DNA from: Eunapius fragilis
Lineage: Eukaryota > Porifera > Demospongiae > Spongillida > Spongillidae
NCBI GenBank assembly: GCA_963681505.1
Contig: OY811975.1
Location: forward strand, 5,509,490 to 5,573,489
Length of the DNA stretch: 64,000 bases
Direction of reading: 5' to 3'
Both the position numbers and the translations under genes were made by a program. Positions 21,310 through 29,977 of the stretch are shown here, one piece after another (position 1 is the stretch's first letter; every line of letters starts with the position of its first letter). Under the pieces are notes generated by a model. The model did not search any database. It saw only the letters and a list, made by a program, of their open reading frames with translations, and was not told the origin of the DNA.

Positions 21310-24145
21310 AGGACAAACGTATGTAATTTCACTTGATGGATATGCCTTAATTCGTAAAACTTCTCACATGCATGTATAGTGTGGGGGGCGGGGGCATGTC
21401 ACCAAGTCAGGTCGAAGCGGGAGGTACAAAGTACAGCCAACTGTGAGCTTTGAACAATCGCATAGACTTCGAATGGAATAATGTGCATTTAAAATACCAA
21501 GAAAAGCATTTTCCTCAAGACAGCGCTGTGTCGTATCCCAGTCTACCGTACAATATTCGTACTATTGCTGCTCAAAAAACTAGTAAGATTATAACAGAGC
21601 CACTTTGAAATGTACCTTGATGTATAGACCAATGTCACCACGTAATGTCGGATGGTCTGGAAAGTCTCGAAGAACCTCCAGACGCGAACACATTGAATTA
21701 CACTAATAGTAGTCTCCCACACCAATTGCACACACGTACAATAGAAACACTTCCCCGCAAAGTAAAAAAAACTTTCTGCATTCTGAATTAGGTACGTATG
21801 TGTACAGAAAGGGTCTGTCTACATGCCTAGACCGTTCATGTTGCTGCATTTCATTCTGATTGTGCAAACAGTGGCTCCAAACAATGCACTAAGATAATGA
21901 GTTTAATGACGCCATTATTATGGTATGTTTAGCATTGTTCTAATTATATCCTTTTTGACCCACTCGGAACAATAGTGTGTTTCAAGGGCTCAGCTGGGTG
22001 GGACACAAGTACTGTATTTTTCCACTTTAGATACCACACGAAGCAGCACATAGGACTGCATGGCGGTATGCAACAGAATCAGCAAAACTTTGCATAAACT
22101 TATTGAACATGCAGTGACTGACTCTTCATGCACAAGGGTAATGCCTGGTACAAGATAAGAGCACTGACTTTTTACTTTTTCTGGGATGAGAACCGTGTTC
22201 CAAGTTTAGTATGATGATCAATAAAGGGTACAGAAAGATTATAATTCTTTCTACACTATTCCTCAGGAGATTCAGCAGGAACGTTATATATTAGTAAAAA
22301 AGCAACAATATTTATGTATGCATGGTCCTTCAGGCACAAGCAACAAATGGCCAAGATTTGCTCCTTGTAAGTGTCATAACAACAGTAGTCATGCAAAAGA
22401 GTGTCTTTATCTATGCAACCTTTGCGAACATTTAGAAACTGTGAAGCAAATGCAGAGATAATTACCTTTGGCGTAGCAACTATTTTATTGACTTTTGAAA
22501 TTAAACTTATTTGGGTGAGGATCAAAATGTTCATTGTAGATCATTTTTAAATAGGAAGGATGGGGACCTTTTTTTTCTTTTTGAAAAAAATGGTCCCCAG
22601 GACCAAAATTACCGGGACCAACATTTTGATGACAGGGCTAAGGCAAGGATAATTAAATTCATGAATTTCAAAGGAGGTTTTGTTGGCGGACCTTTTATCA
22701 GCCAGGGGGGGGGGGGGAGAAGCTCCCCAGACCCAGAAGGTCGGTATAATATAGTTGCATGTCAGCAGCTTGCCATTTGTAACATTACGATGATGTCATG
22801 CGAACCAGCCTTCATTTCACGTTGTTATGCACGGGACTGAAGGGTCATCGATATCAAAATAAACTGAAGGATCATCGATATCAAAATTAATAAAGTTGTA
22901 CAAATGCTGGAACTGCGGAGCTCGAGACCCCCCCTTTCACAGTCACTGCTTTGGTACCCTGCTAGAGTGCAATTTAGGCATCGAATAGATCACTATCTAG
23001 TCCAGAAGGTTTGTAAGGTGGTGTGGAGCTGCAAAAGCAATATTCTGTTGACCATCAGAAATGCTATTTGTGCCAATCGGATGGCAAAATACACAAATAA
23101 CTCCCAACCACGTTGTCATAGCAACGATCTATCGCATGCTATTACTGTATGCATGAAACTTCTTTTCTTCTGCCAGAACTACTGACTCCTATTTATTATA
23201 AGTTCTCTCCAGCGAGAAAGAGCGTATAAAATTTGAATAGCCTTACTTGGAATGGCATTATTGCATGGGTGGGTATTTATTGTTAGCAGTACTAGCCGGT
23301 GGGACCGGCTGTGCTGAGCTTTGAGAATATGCATAGTCAGCTACTGACCGGTTGGAACAAGTATTAATAGCGCAAATGCCTGCTTAACATTGGAGCCATT
23401 ACCTCATTATTAATGCACATACATGTAGGGCCAATAATTTAGGAATACTACAAATTTTTGAATGATGCATTTGGTAGCAGCTGTACATAGTGTGCTCGGG
23501 AACATGAATCCATTAAAAAGTAGCTGTGTAATGTACCTACATCATTATATCACTAACAATGATAAATCTGCAGGGACGTTGTTAGAGAATGTTAGTGTTC
23601 CAAATTTTTACCACAGTTCTGAAATGGTTAATTGACTCTAAGAGCCATGCACATGTGTATGTTTTACATATCTGCACGATTGCTACCTTATATGAACATT
23701 ATTCATGGTCAAAAATATTTAATATCATTCTGGAGGCAAGTCAATGGAGGGATTTACAGAAATGAGATATTTCTGGAATGTGTTCTCTATGTGCAAGAGT
23801 ATGAACTGATCGATACTGATATATTATTATAAGACAGTGATAAAACTGTTAGACTAATGAAATTGGCTACAATTTTCCTGGTTCAGTCATAATTTGTACT
23901 GTTCATTATTTCTTTTGCCAATAATTGAACAGAAACTGACTGTTTGTGACTTGAAAGCAAAGTTAGCAGAGGCTGGGTGCACCGGTGACTATTGGCTTCA
24001 GTCTGGAGGGAAAACATTGCAAGATGAAAAATATTTGAGTGAATATGGTATTGGCTCCAACTCTGATGTGTTTGTATTTTATCGAGTGCACGGAGGTTGC
24101 CAGAAATCTAACTATATACCACGAATGAAAGTGGACTCCAATTAA
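14705..24145 (+). CDS. Small ubiquitin-like protein with C-terminal Gly-Gly and tail, copy A
   Basis: Exon 1 is 14,705-14,785 (27 codons, MSTDNEWNIIANLGNKTRII onward, donor GCA|GTTAGT). Exon 2 is 23,933-24,145 (acceptor AATTGAACAG, phase 0, 70 codons plus stop), giving 97 residues after an intron of about 9.1 kb. Exon 2 supplies the rest of a ubiquitin fold: LTVCDLKAKLAEAG matches the helix, SGGKTLQDEKYLSEYGIGSN matches ubiquitin's AGKQLEDGRTLSDYNIQ, and VFVFYRVHGG matches LRLRGG at residues 73-82. A 15-residue tail (CQKSNYIPR onward) follows the Gly-Gly, as in SUMO or ubiquitin precursors. Exon 1 has the same length and phase as exon 1 of the divergent RBR gene, which supports both the pairing and the intron position. 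The 9-kb intron is full of transposon remains. The link between the two exons is inferred; an unseen intermediate exon is possible. Confidence 0.6.
14946..14998. repeat. (TG)n, poly-G and alternating CG tract
   Basis: A TG run, a G run and GCGCGCGCGC follow one another. Copy B has a much longer TG tract and the same CG block at 29,913-29,990, so this site expanded or contracted after the duplication. Confidence 0.9.
15328..15739. mobile_element. 412-bp nested palindromic element, present in copy A only
   Basis: Outer ends GTCTCGCAAGCC...GGCTTGCGAGAC are flanked by TA on both sides (15,326-15,327 and 15,740-15,741). Copy B reads straight through the equivalent point near 30,340, so B is the empty site. 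Inside is a second TA-flanked element at 15,357-15,632 with CTGTAGGGCCAAAAATTTTC ends, then a perfect hairpin at about 15,645-15,702. TA duplications point to Tc1/mariner-type mobilisation. There is no coding capacity. Confidence 0.75.
15645..15702. repeat. Near-perfect hairpin inside the nested element
   Basis: The left arm TGACGTGGACTGGGGACTAG continues to CACGA, and the same sequence follows in reverse complement after a loop of about 10 bases. Confidence 0.85.
15784..15923. repeat. Imperfect hairpin element shared by both copies
   Basis: AACATTTTATCGGAGTTGCC at the left is matched by GGCCACTCCGATAAAATGTT at the right. A shorter version lies in copy B at about 30,398-30,515, so it predates the duplication. 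Confidence 0.65.
15924..16680. other. Intron sequence, no feature recognised
   Basis: AT-rich sequence closely matched in copy B (about 30,516-31,370), where small indels separate the copies. No coding signal is seen. Confidence 0.5.
16690..17700 (+). pseudogene. Non-LTR retroelement fragment, 3' part of the RT polyprotein
   Basis: Decayed coding text reads RLMSALLNLAASWLSVIPSP and FQTVLKWWLGIDMFGG, then a nuclease-like stretch with KPAAFDFTV, with stops and frame changes throughout. I recognise this layout (Cys/His patch, then an AFDVTV-type block) as the C-terminal part of invertebrate reverse-transcriptase polyproteins also present at 31,380-32,330. It ends near AT-rich sequence and meets an oppositely oriented fragment tail to tail. 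Confidence 0.65.
17790..18650 (-). pseudogene. Non-LTR retroelement fragment, RT C-terminal region, minus strand
   Basis: The minus-strand frame 18,432-17,926 is open for 168 codons and contains FDEDVRRCFSECTAIDSLNV, AWQQAQLSLCRGSLGFRSLA and VSPDDALVLDHL. This is the region following the RT thumb in the same family as at 32,510-34,870 (-) and 35,425-36,880 (+). It is truncated at both ends and lacks the catalytic YxDD block, so it is a relic. Confidence 0.7.
18720..19260 (+). pseudogene. Retroelement fragments: RT tail and N-terminal zinc-finger region
   Basis: 18,720-18,880 matches 36,240-36,400 (LSSKLHDYLFN, LSISSPRASA). From 18,885 an open frame of 125 codons starts with a Ser/Pro-rich linker (repeated SHQASSS). 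It reads CIVEGCLAYIASSMWHNHMT and then FVCPSCSQLVANSRHASHLH, two Cys/His clusters like the N-terminal zinc fingers of this retroelement family. The order (tail before head) shows two joined pieces. ATCGT at 19,020-19,024 is the empty site for the hAT element of copy B. Confidence 0.65.
19261..19970. other. Shared intron sequence with a lone hAT-like terminus
   Basis: This matches 40,925-41,667 in copy B. CAGTGGTGGATCCAGG at 19,456 (CAGTGGCGGATCCAGG at 41,126 in B) resembles the left TIR of the hAT element at 36,883, but no matching right end was found. A 'ctctgccccag' block typical of such non-autonomous hAT pieces follows. Confidence 0.45.
20566..21130. repeat. Minisatellite, 18-bp unit CTGGCTCCACAACCAGCT and variants
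   Basis: About 600 bases of CCACAACCAG-based units. The left third uses a variant with CCCTGTTCCCGTGCACAA. Because the main unit is a multiple of three, long open frames exist in several frames on both strands (for example Pro-Gln-Pro-Ala-Leu-Ala and Val-Val-Glu-Pro repeats). These are not evidence of genes. Confidence 0.9.
21258..21306. repeat. (TG)n microsatellite
   Basis: A perfect TG run inside the CACTA-like element. Confidence 0.95.
22267..22461 (+). CDS. Candidate Cys/His-rich exon, kept in both copies
   Basis: After the acceptor ATTCCTCAG a frame of 64 codons reads EIQQERYILV and then PCKCHNNSSHAKECLYLCNL followed by CEHLETV, ending in TAA. The Cys/His spacing (C-x-C-H, H-x3-C, C-x2-C) is zinc-binding-like. 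Copy B (41,966-42,154) keeps the Cys/His part in an open frame although indels alter the upstream residues. It lies inside the long intron of the Ubl gene and could be an alternative last exon or a piece of a transposon gene. The function is unknown. Confidence 0.28.
   Translation, partial: EIQQERYILVKKQQYLCMHGPSGTSNKWPRFAPCKCHNNSSHAKECLYLCNLCEHLETVKQMQR
22500..23930. other. Intron sequence, no gene recognised
   Basis: This matches copy B at 42,190-43,650. It includes a short G run at about 22,708-22,720 and an imperfect direct repeat (GGGTCATCGATATCAAAATA / GGATCATCGATATCAAAATT) near 22,830-22,885. Confidence 0.5.
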
Positions 24146-25090
24146 TTCAGACAGAGACATGCACTTCCCCTCGTGAATAGAATGGCTATTAGTACTAAAG
24201 TGATGACTGATTGAAATGTACATACTGAAATGTATACTTTCGCGTATGATTCTGCAAGAACTTGAATGTGTGTTCTTCAGTAACTCGCTATGAAACATGC
24301 GTTTGTGTAGGCCAGTCCCACCATTACCATAGGGACAAAGGTGTTTGAAATGCTAGAGCAAATTGCAACAATTTTCTATAATTATACAACAAGTTTACAT
24401 CACATTCACGGCTGTCCTGGGTTGGAAAATAGGTTTGATATTGAGTATTTACGGTCATAGGAATGAGAAAGAAAGATTCAAGCCTTGTTGTCGACTAGGT
24501 TATATTTCATATTACCTTGGCATTAAAATCGTAAAACTATAACACATATCCATATCAACACCTAACATGCAGTTTTCTTTACACCATTCTATTCTCTTTA
24601 CTTGCAAAATAAAAATGCATGCTGTTTACAAAACCCCATGTGACTCAACTGAGAACATGTTGAAGATGATTAATACTGATAACAACCTGAACTGGCAATC
24701 CCCAGAGACTACTCATATTCTTCCTTCATCGCCACACATAGAGGCACCGAAATTTTACACTGAACAGAGCATGCGGCCCTTTTTTTTTCACTTCAAAAGC
24801 TTAGCTTGTTTATAAACACAATACTTTGAATACATACATGATTATCTGAATCATCAGTAATGAATGTCACAGGCAAGGATACTGTTAAAAGTACTGTACT
24901 ACTGCTAAAAGGAAGAAAAAGTAAATGCTGTTGACCTGTACAAGGATTTCAGTACTACCTTACAAGCAGCATTTTGCTTTATGCTGGTGTTTATGCATCT
25001 CACTTTAGTAGCATGGCAGCTTTAAGCACGTGATAAACAAAATTTCTCCAGATGCCATTTTATGAGCACTCTTGTGTGTGTATCAGGTGG
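24146..25090. other. Downstream of Ubl-A; one short open frame shared with copy B
   Basis: A frame at 24,618-24,815 (HAVYKTPCDSTEN onward) is also open in copy B at 44,286-44,501. The differences are mostly amino-acid changing, which argues against constraint, so I do not call it a gene. The GCT at 24,976-24,978 marks the empty site of the 4.9-kb element of copy B. Confidence 0.4.
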
Positions 25091-25296
25091 GTTATGACAA
25101 AATTTTTACTGAAATAGGCCTATATTTAGCCCATCACTCAGGCATGCACTGTTAGTATTGTGAGTGTGCTAAATATAGGCCTATTTCAATTTTCCAGTAA
25201 AATTTTTGCCACTGTAGTTTCCATGCTTTTTACACCACCATTGGTCAATCCTATATACCAACAACTCTCTCGTTAGAGAAAGTTTCTGTTTACTTG
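25091..25296. mobile_element. Hairpin MITE, copy 2 (left arm truncated)
   Basis: The centre and right arm match 63,420-63,631 (GAAATAGGCCTATATTTAGC, CCAACAACTCTCTCGTTAGA). The outer part of the left arm is missing. Confidence 0.8.
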
Positions 25297-25385
25297 TTTC
25301 AGAAGTTTTTTTTGCCCTGTCATAGCAGTATCGTAGTCAATAATCAAATGTATGCAATAATTCATATCTTTAATAATTATTATTA

Positions 25386-25697
25386 TTATAAGTAGAATGT
25401 ATTATAATTTTTCCACGCCCGCGCCCTCTTCTTCTTCGGGGACGTCCTCCCCGGCCTCCTCACCATGTTGGTTCTGGCCAGGCAGGCCAAGGTGGCAGTG
25501 GCCATGCAGGCCAGGGGGGGAAGCACTGCTGATGGTGGTGCCAGCTGGAGTGGTGGCGCTGGAGGTGGTGGCGTGGGCAGCGCTGGTGGTGCCGGCGGGA
25601 GTGGAGGGGTGAAGGGGAGAGGAGTCGGAGGATGAATGTAGTCATCCTCCTCCGACCCCTCATTGGTGAAAAAACCCCTTAGGTCTTCTGCTGCCAT
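25386..25697 (-). CDS. Candidate Pro-rich terminal exon, product unknown
   Basis: On the minus strand a 103-codon frame starts just after a possible acceptor (CATGTAG|ATGGCAGCAG). It reads MAAEDLRGFFTNEGSEEDDY, then a Pro/Ala-rich block and a basic end (SPKKKRARAW). The 3' part is repeated at about 63,700-63,850 but there in other frames, and the Pro-rich middle is low-complexity. A hairpin MITE precedes both copies, so this may be a transposon-carried gene end or simply duplicated GC-rich sequence. Confidence 0.25.
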   Translation of the reverse strand: MAAEDLRGFFTNEGSEEDDYIHPPTPLPFTPPLPPAPPALPTPPPPAPPLQLAPPSAVLPPLACMATATLACLARTNMVRRPGRTSPKKKRARAWKNYNTFYL

Positions 25698-26856
25698 CTA
25701 CATGTACGTGACAGAGATTATGATTATTTTTTTTTCAAGCAAAGTGCAAAGCCTTTACATGGGAATCCAAGAGTATTTTTAAATTTTTACCTCTTTGCAA
25801 ATTAAAGTGCACTATAATTCAGCGGGTGCATCAGTGTCTTTTTTACCTGCAAAGCCTTAACACGTGTGCAGACTGTGCTATACTTCTATTGGTCCAATTC
25901 CATCATATTAATGACATGTGCTAAAATTTTATTGGTCAAATTTGAGAACACTCCAATCTAACATGGAGGTGTAGCCTACATGCAGTAAAGATGGATAGTG
26001 TGGGAACTCAGGAAGTGAACTACATGACAGGATAAGTGAACTACATGGCACCATGTAGATTGATAAGGATATGTTTTCAGGTGAGGTAATATCTGTGGAC
26101 AGGGTCTGCAGCGTTATGAGTGTGGACAGAAAGGTCTGATTTTTTCACTTATATAAATGTGAGATAGAAGTACCTTATGGTGGCTATAACAAGTTGATGT
26201 GCAACTGTACAAGACTGTGATCATGATAAGGCCGCATGTGGTGGCAAGAAAGTCTGCTGCACTTCATGAATAATTTGAGCAGTTTGAACTTGGTTTTTTT
26301 AAGGGTTTATACCAGGAGGTGTGGCCCAGATCCTCTAAATAGTTGGCCACTTGCTCATGAGTTGGCAGTATGTGTAGTACATTGTGTACTGAATGCATTG
26401 GTGTGATGGGCTAGTGCTGGTGGTGTGTACAATGGACAAAGCACCAATTAATATTGAAATGTATATGAGTACATAGCGTTAGGTGAATACCACACTTTTG
26501 CATGTATCATGAATTGTTGTGCGTCACCAACATGGATTATAAATTGCAGTTTGCAAGACCACCATTATACTCCATTAGTGCATGAGATTTGGGTTCACAC
26601 AAGGAGTAACTATATGGGAAAAGGATATGGTTGCAGTTATTTTCATTTCACCTAGTTCTCAGCCCTTGCAACTGCAATTATTTCATACAGTTGCAACATA
26701 CATAGTACACAAAGGGCTTTTTTTCCCCCCTAAGATAAGGAAGCCTTCAGATAAAGAAACATCAGATTAAAACAATAAACACTACTGTACACACAGTTGA
26801 GTCACCATGCATGCTTTACATGTGAAGTGAATGGTTTTGTGCAGATCCGTGCTGTA
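25698..26856. other. No gene recognised
   Basis: AT-rich spacer between the duplicated blocks with only short frames. Confidence 0.5.
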
Positions 26857-26944
26857 CATAGTCGGGCGTGCCCTACTACCGCGTTTGGTCAGGTAATACG
26901 GTGACAAGCCCGACCAAACGTGGTAGTAGGGCCGCCCGACTATG
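26857..26944. repeat. 88-bp hairpin
   Basis: CATAGTCGGGCGTGCCCTAC onward to TTTGGTC is repeated in reverse complement (GACCAAACGTGGTAGTAGGG onward to CGACTATG) with a couple of mismatches and a loop of about 22 bases. This is a small palindromic MITE or regulatory hairpin. Confidence 0.8.
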
Positions 26945-26983
26945 CTTTACAAACGTTGCATGTACAGCTTTTTAATAGTGTTA

Positions 26984-27574
26984 TTACAACATGCCATAAC
27001 ACATACCTTTGGATGGTAGTGGTAGTTCTGTGACCCCTGCGGTACCGCGTCCTCTCGGCAGCACATTTAGCCAATCGGACAGCGGGGATATTCCAATACC
27101 GACTCCTTTCAGATGCTTTAATGGCAGCTGAATTGTCCTCGTATTTCTGCCTTTTAGCAGCGCGGTTTCCCTCGAGGTCCTCTTTATAGCGCTGCCTTTT
27201 AGCACCACGGTTCTCCTCAAGGACCAGACTGAGTGAAGGTCCTCTTCATTTTTAGCAGCACGGTTCTCCTCGAGGTTCTTCATATCGCCGCCTTTTAGCA
27301 GCACGGTTCTCCTCTAGGTCCTCTTCATATCGCCGCCTTTTAGCAACACGGTTCTCCTCGAGGTCCTCTATCGCGTTCAGAGGCCTTCTTCTTTTCGGGA
27401 TCGGCCTTGTAACTGTCGCGTACAGAGGCCTTCTTTTTTTCGGGATCGGCCTTGTATAGCTGTCGCGTACGGAGGACTTCTTTTTTTCGGGATTGGCCTT
27501 GGCTCGGGCTTTAGCTTTGTTCCCCGTTGGAGGTATTCCGCTCGTTGCTTAGATCTCTTCTTTTGATTACGCGA
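26984..27574 (-). pseudogene. Lys/Arg/Glu-rich tandem-repeat protein, frameshifted
   Basis: The minus strand starts MPSRNQKKRSKQRAEYLQRG and continues into repeated units that read, when the frame is followed, KADPEKKKASVRDSY and EDLEENRAAKRRRYE. Adjacent units sit in different frames, so at least three frameshifts have broken it. From memory, such charged repeats occur at the N-terminus of large transposon-encoded proteins in cnidarians, molluscs and sponges; that link is inference. At the DNA level the unit GAGGACCTCGAGGAGAACCG recurs about five times. Confidence 0.5.
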
Positions 27575-27639
27575 AGGCATTTTTAGAAAAACAACTTCAC
27601 TAGTGTCGTGTTTTAGTACGCGATGGATCGAGAAATAGG

Positions 27640-27863
27640 ACTTAGTACTGGCACAGCTAACTTGAATCACGAAATCTCTTTAGTAGAAGGAACACAGAAG
27701 AATATCTCTACACAGGAAAACACACCAGAATATATGTAGAGCATGGACAACAGAACAATACACAAAAGACAAGGTTTAATTGTTAGTGGAGAGGTGTGAA
27801 GAGGCAGGCGCAGGCATAGCGACCACTGGCCACCATTGTGCATGCATGTCCATTGTCACAACA
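27640..27863 (-). mobile_element. Putative LTR of a Ty3/Gypsy-like element (3' end)
   Basis: On the minus strand TGTTGTGACAATGG follows a purine-rich stretch (AAGGCTGGCAGGGAGG, 27,864-27,880) that looks like a polypurine tract. An ATTAAA-type signal lies about 85 bases in. The far boundary is not certain, and no second LTR was seen. Confidence 0.45.
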
Positions 27864-27913
27864 CCTCCCTGCCAGCCTTGAAGTACCCATGTAGCAATGG
27901 AAGAAGAAAAACC

Positions 27914-28901
27914 TCACTGGTGGTGAGGTTTCTGTCGAGTAGATCGACGAAGGTGACCAGGGCCATACTCACTACCAGTTGGCCATCTGGGATTTGGGCG
28001 CATTGCACGTGGCTTAACTGAGGGCAGCTCAGAGGTGTAGGGTGTCTTTTCATTAACAGGAATAGATGGTTCAAGCAGCTGGTTGATGGCCTCCATGCTA
28101 CACTTGTGACCAGCTACCCAGGAGGATGAGCACTGCCAACAGAAATCATAGACACCCTTTTTAGTGGTGGTGCATTGGGCACATCGTACAATTTTATCAG
28201 TGGGATTGACCCGCACACAAAATGAGCCGCATCCTGGGCACTGGCGAACAGTAGTGCCATAATTTATAAAATTCAGAGATATGGTTTTATTAACCAGGTT
28301 CATTTCTGTGGTAGTGAGGCCACACTTGCTGATGTAAGAGGTAGGCCATTCCTTATCGCACCCATTCATGTAGCAACGCACCTCCAACTTGTGATTATCC
28401 ACGACCTCGCTCTTACAGTAATCAGCAAGACCATCTGGGTGGATGGCGTGCCCACAAGGCATGACAACGCATTCTGGAGTGGGGAAATCCATGAATGTTG
28501 CTATGCATGGCCCTTTGCTTGTTGGAATAGTTGGGTCTATTTTTCGTGTTATTGAAGCGCTACCTCCACGGAGTGAAAGATGGACGTCAATAGTTGATCC
28601 ATGACCAAGTGTGGGGTAATCCTTTAGCAATTTGTCACTGTCCAAATCTCTCCCTCCATAATGCAGCTGATACTCATTAGTCCTGATTGCCTGTGTTATC
28701 ACCTGCTTCAAGTAGCTCATGGGTGTCTCCTATATACATGCAAGTATAATGGTACACATAGGGAAGTTACAACGAAGAGCTATTACACACAACAGTGCCA
28801 CAGTTATTATGACTTCAGACCTCTGAATATTCCTCTTCCAGTCCAACTATGATTGTGTTTGACCCACAATTGATAAAAAGTGCCCAACCCTTGCCAGTCA
28901 T
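27914..28901 (-). CDS. Ubl-RBR protein, copy B, Rcat replaced by a retroelement tail
   Basis: Exons 28,821-28,901 and 27,914-28,729 (phase 0, donor GAG|GTCTGA) give 298 residues. The Ubl domain (ending LSLRGG), RING1 and BRcat are nearly identical to copy A up to NQLL (residue 246). From there copy A continues into its Rcat. This copy instead reads EPSIPVNEKTPYTSELPSVK onward to a basic end (LRRSTRQKPHHQ) and stops about 33 bases before the polypurine tract and LTR. That tail resembles the C-terminal end of a Ty3/Gypsy-like pol. The catalytic-cysteine domain is therefore missing. The protein could at most bind an E2 or ubiquitin, unless an alternative exon exists. It may be a dominant-negative form, or simply a pseudogene with an intact frame. 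It is divergent from Ubl-B. Confidence 0.7.
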
Positions 28902-29646
28902 ATCTATTCACTATTAAAGAAAGGAAAAAAAGGGTAAACAACAATGTGGTTTGGATGAATGTTGATTTCGCTGGCTTTGGCCTGTGGGCGGAGGAACGTG
29001 AAAGAAGTGTTGATGCTACATGCTAGCGAATACAATGACGTGGTACGTATATACGCTCTTCCAGGCCTGACAACTGAGCGTTGCAATGCGTATGAATTGC
29101 TCTTGTTATCAAGCTTTAACAATACTGTCGGAAAAACGCTTGGAACGAACATATGTTCCTGAAATCTTTTGAAGGAAAAATACACTGTACATGCAGGCGA
29201 TTCGTCTTCAACGTACCTCTGATACGTCCGTAGTATTCCCAACGGGTACAAATTATGCGAATCACGTGAAGCACTGCCTTAAATCTTCTATGGAAATAAT
29301 GCCCCGGGTATTTCCATGGGAAACTCCCAAACTCGCTATAGACTACACCCAGGAAAGTTCAAATCTGTATCATAACTCATAATTGTATCATAACAAAAAA
29401 CATATTTGAAACATCGATCTTAGCAAGCAGATATGTATCAAATATGTTTTGCTAATATGTTACAAATACACATATCTGATACAATTATGTATACGCTTGC
29501 GGAGATGAATGTTTCAAATATGTATTACATATTTGATACAAAATTAACTTTCCTGGTGGTAGATAATATAAGGCCGCGGTTGCAGTTACTAACAATAGTT
29601 ATATACAGTTAAATTCCAAGTTGAAACCATCGAGCAGGACATCATT
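28902..29646. promoter_or_regulatory. Bidirectional promoter between RBR-B and Ubl-B, interrupted by a MITE
   Basis: Homologous to 14,190-14,704 but about 230 bases longer, mainly because of the MITE at 29,346-29,559. The E-box (29,263-29,268) and the TATA-like element near 29,600 are retained, the latter between the MITE and the Ubl-B start. Confidence 0.5.
29346..29559. mobile_element. 214-bp TA-flanked MITE, copy B only
   Basis: The ends CACCCAGGAAAGTT and, reversed, CCACCAGGAAAGTT are flanked by TA at 29,344-29,345 and 29,560-29,561. The interior is rich in ATATGTATCAAATATG-type words. Copy A lacks it (near 14,598). The TA duplication suggests Tc1/mariner-type mobilisation. Confidence 0.75.
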
Positions 29647-29912
29647 ATGAGCACAGATAACGAATGGAACATCATTGCTAACCTGGGAAATAAGACTCGA
29701 ATCATCAGCTTTCAGGATCCTCCTGCAGTTAGTTAAATCGATCCCCACCGCCTCTGTAACTATCATTGTACATGTTTGTGCGGTCAGGGTGGGATTGTAT
29801 AGATGTTCAGTGAGTGTGCATCTAGCCTTTTAGGTAGGTGTTATGTGCTTGTCGGTCAGGTCACTGGCGAGTGCGTGCACACAGGTGTGCGCATTCGGTA
29901 GCACGTGTATGT

Positions 29913-29977
<65 letters not shown>

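Larger units (their letters stand above)
19975..21977. mobile_element. 2.0-kb CACTA/Chapaev-like non-autonomous element, copy A only
   Basis: The ends read CACTACTGTTTCAG...GGGTCAAAAAG and, reversed, CACTATTGTTCCGAGTGGGTCAAAAAG in outline. Flanks are TGTT on both sides (19,971-19,974 and 21,978-21,981). Copy B has a single TGTT at 41,668-41,671 in the same context, so it is the uninterrupted site. CACTA-type ends with a 4-bp duplication fit the CMC group, Chapaev in particular; the superfamily is inference. The element holds no transposase. Its content is AT-rich text, an 18-bp minisatellite and a TG tract. Confidence 0.75.

Noticed and set aside
24618-24815. Frame open in both duplicates (HAVYKTPCDSTEN onward)
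   Set aside because: Most differences between copies change amino acids, as expected for neutral sequence.
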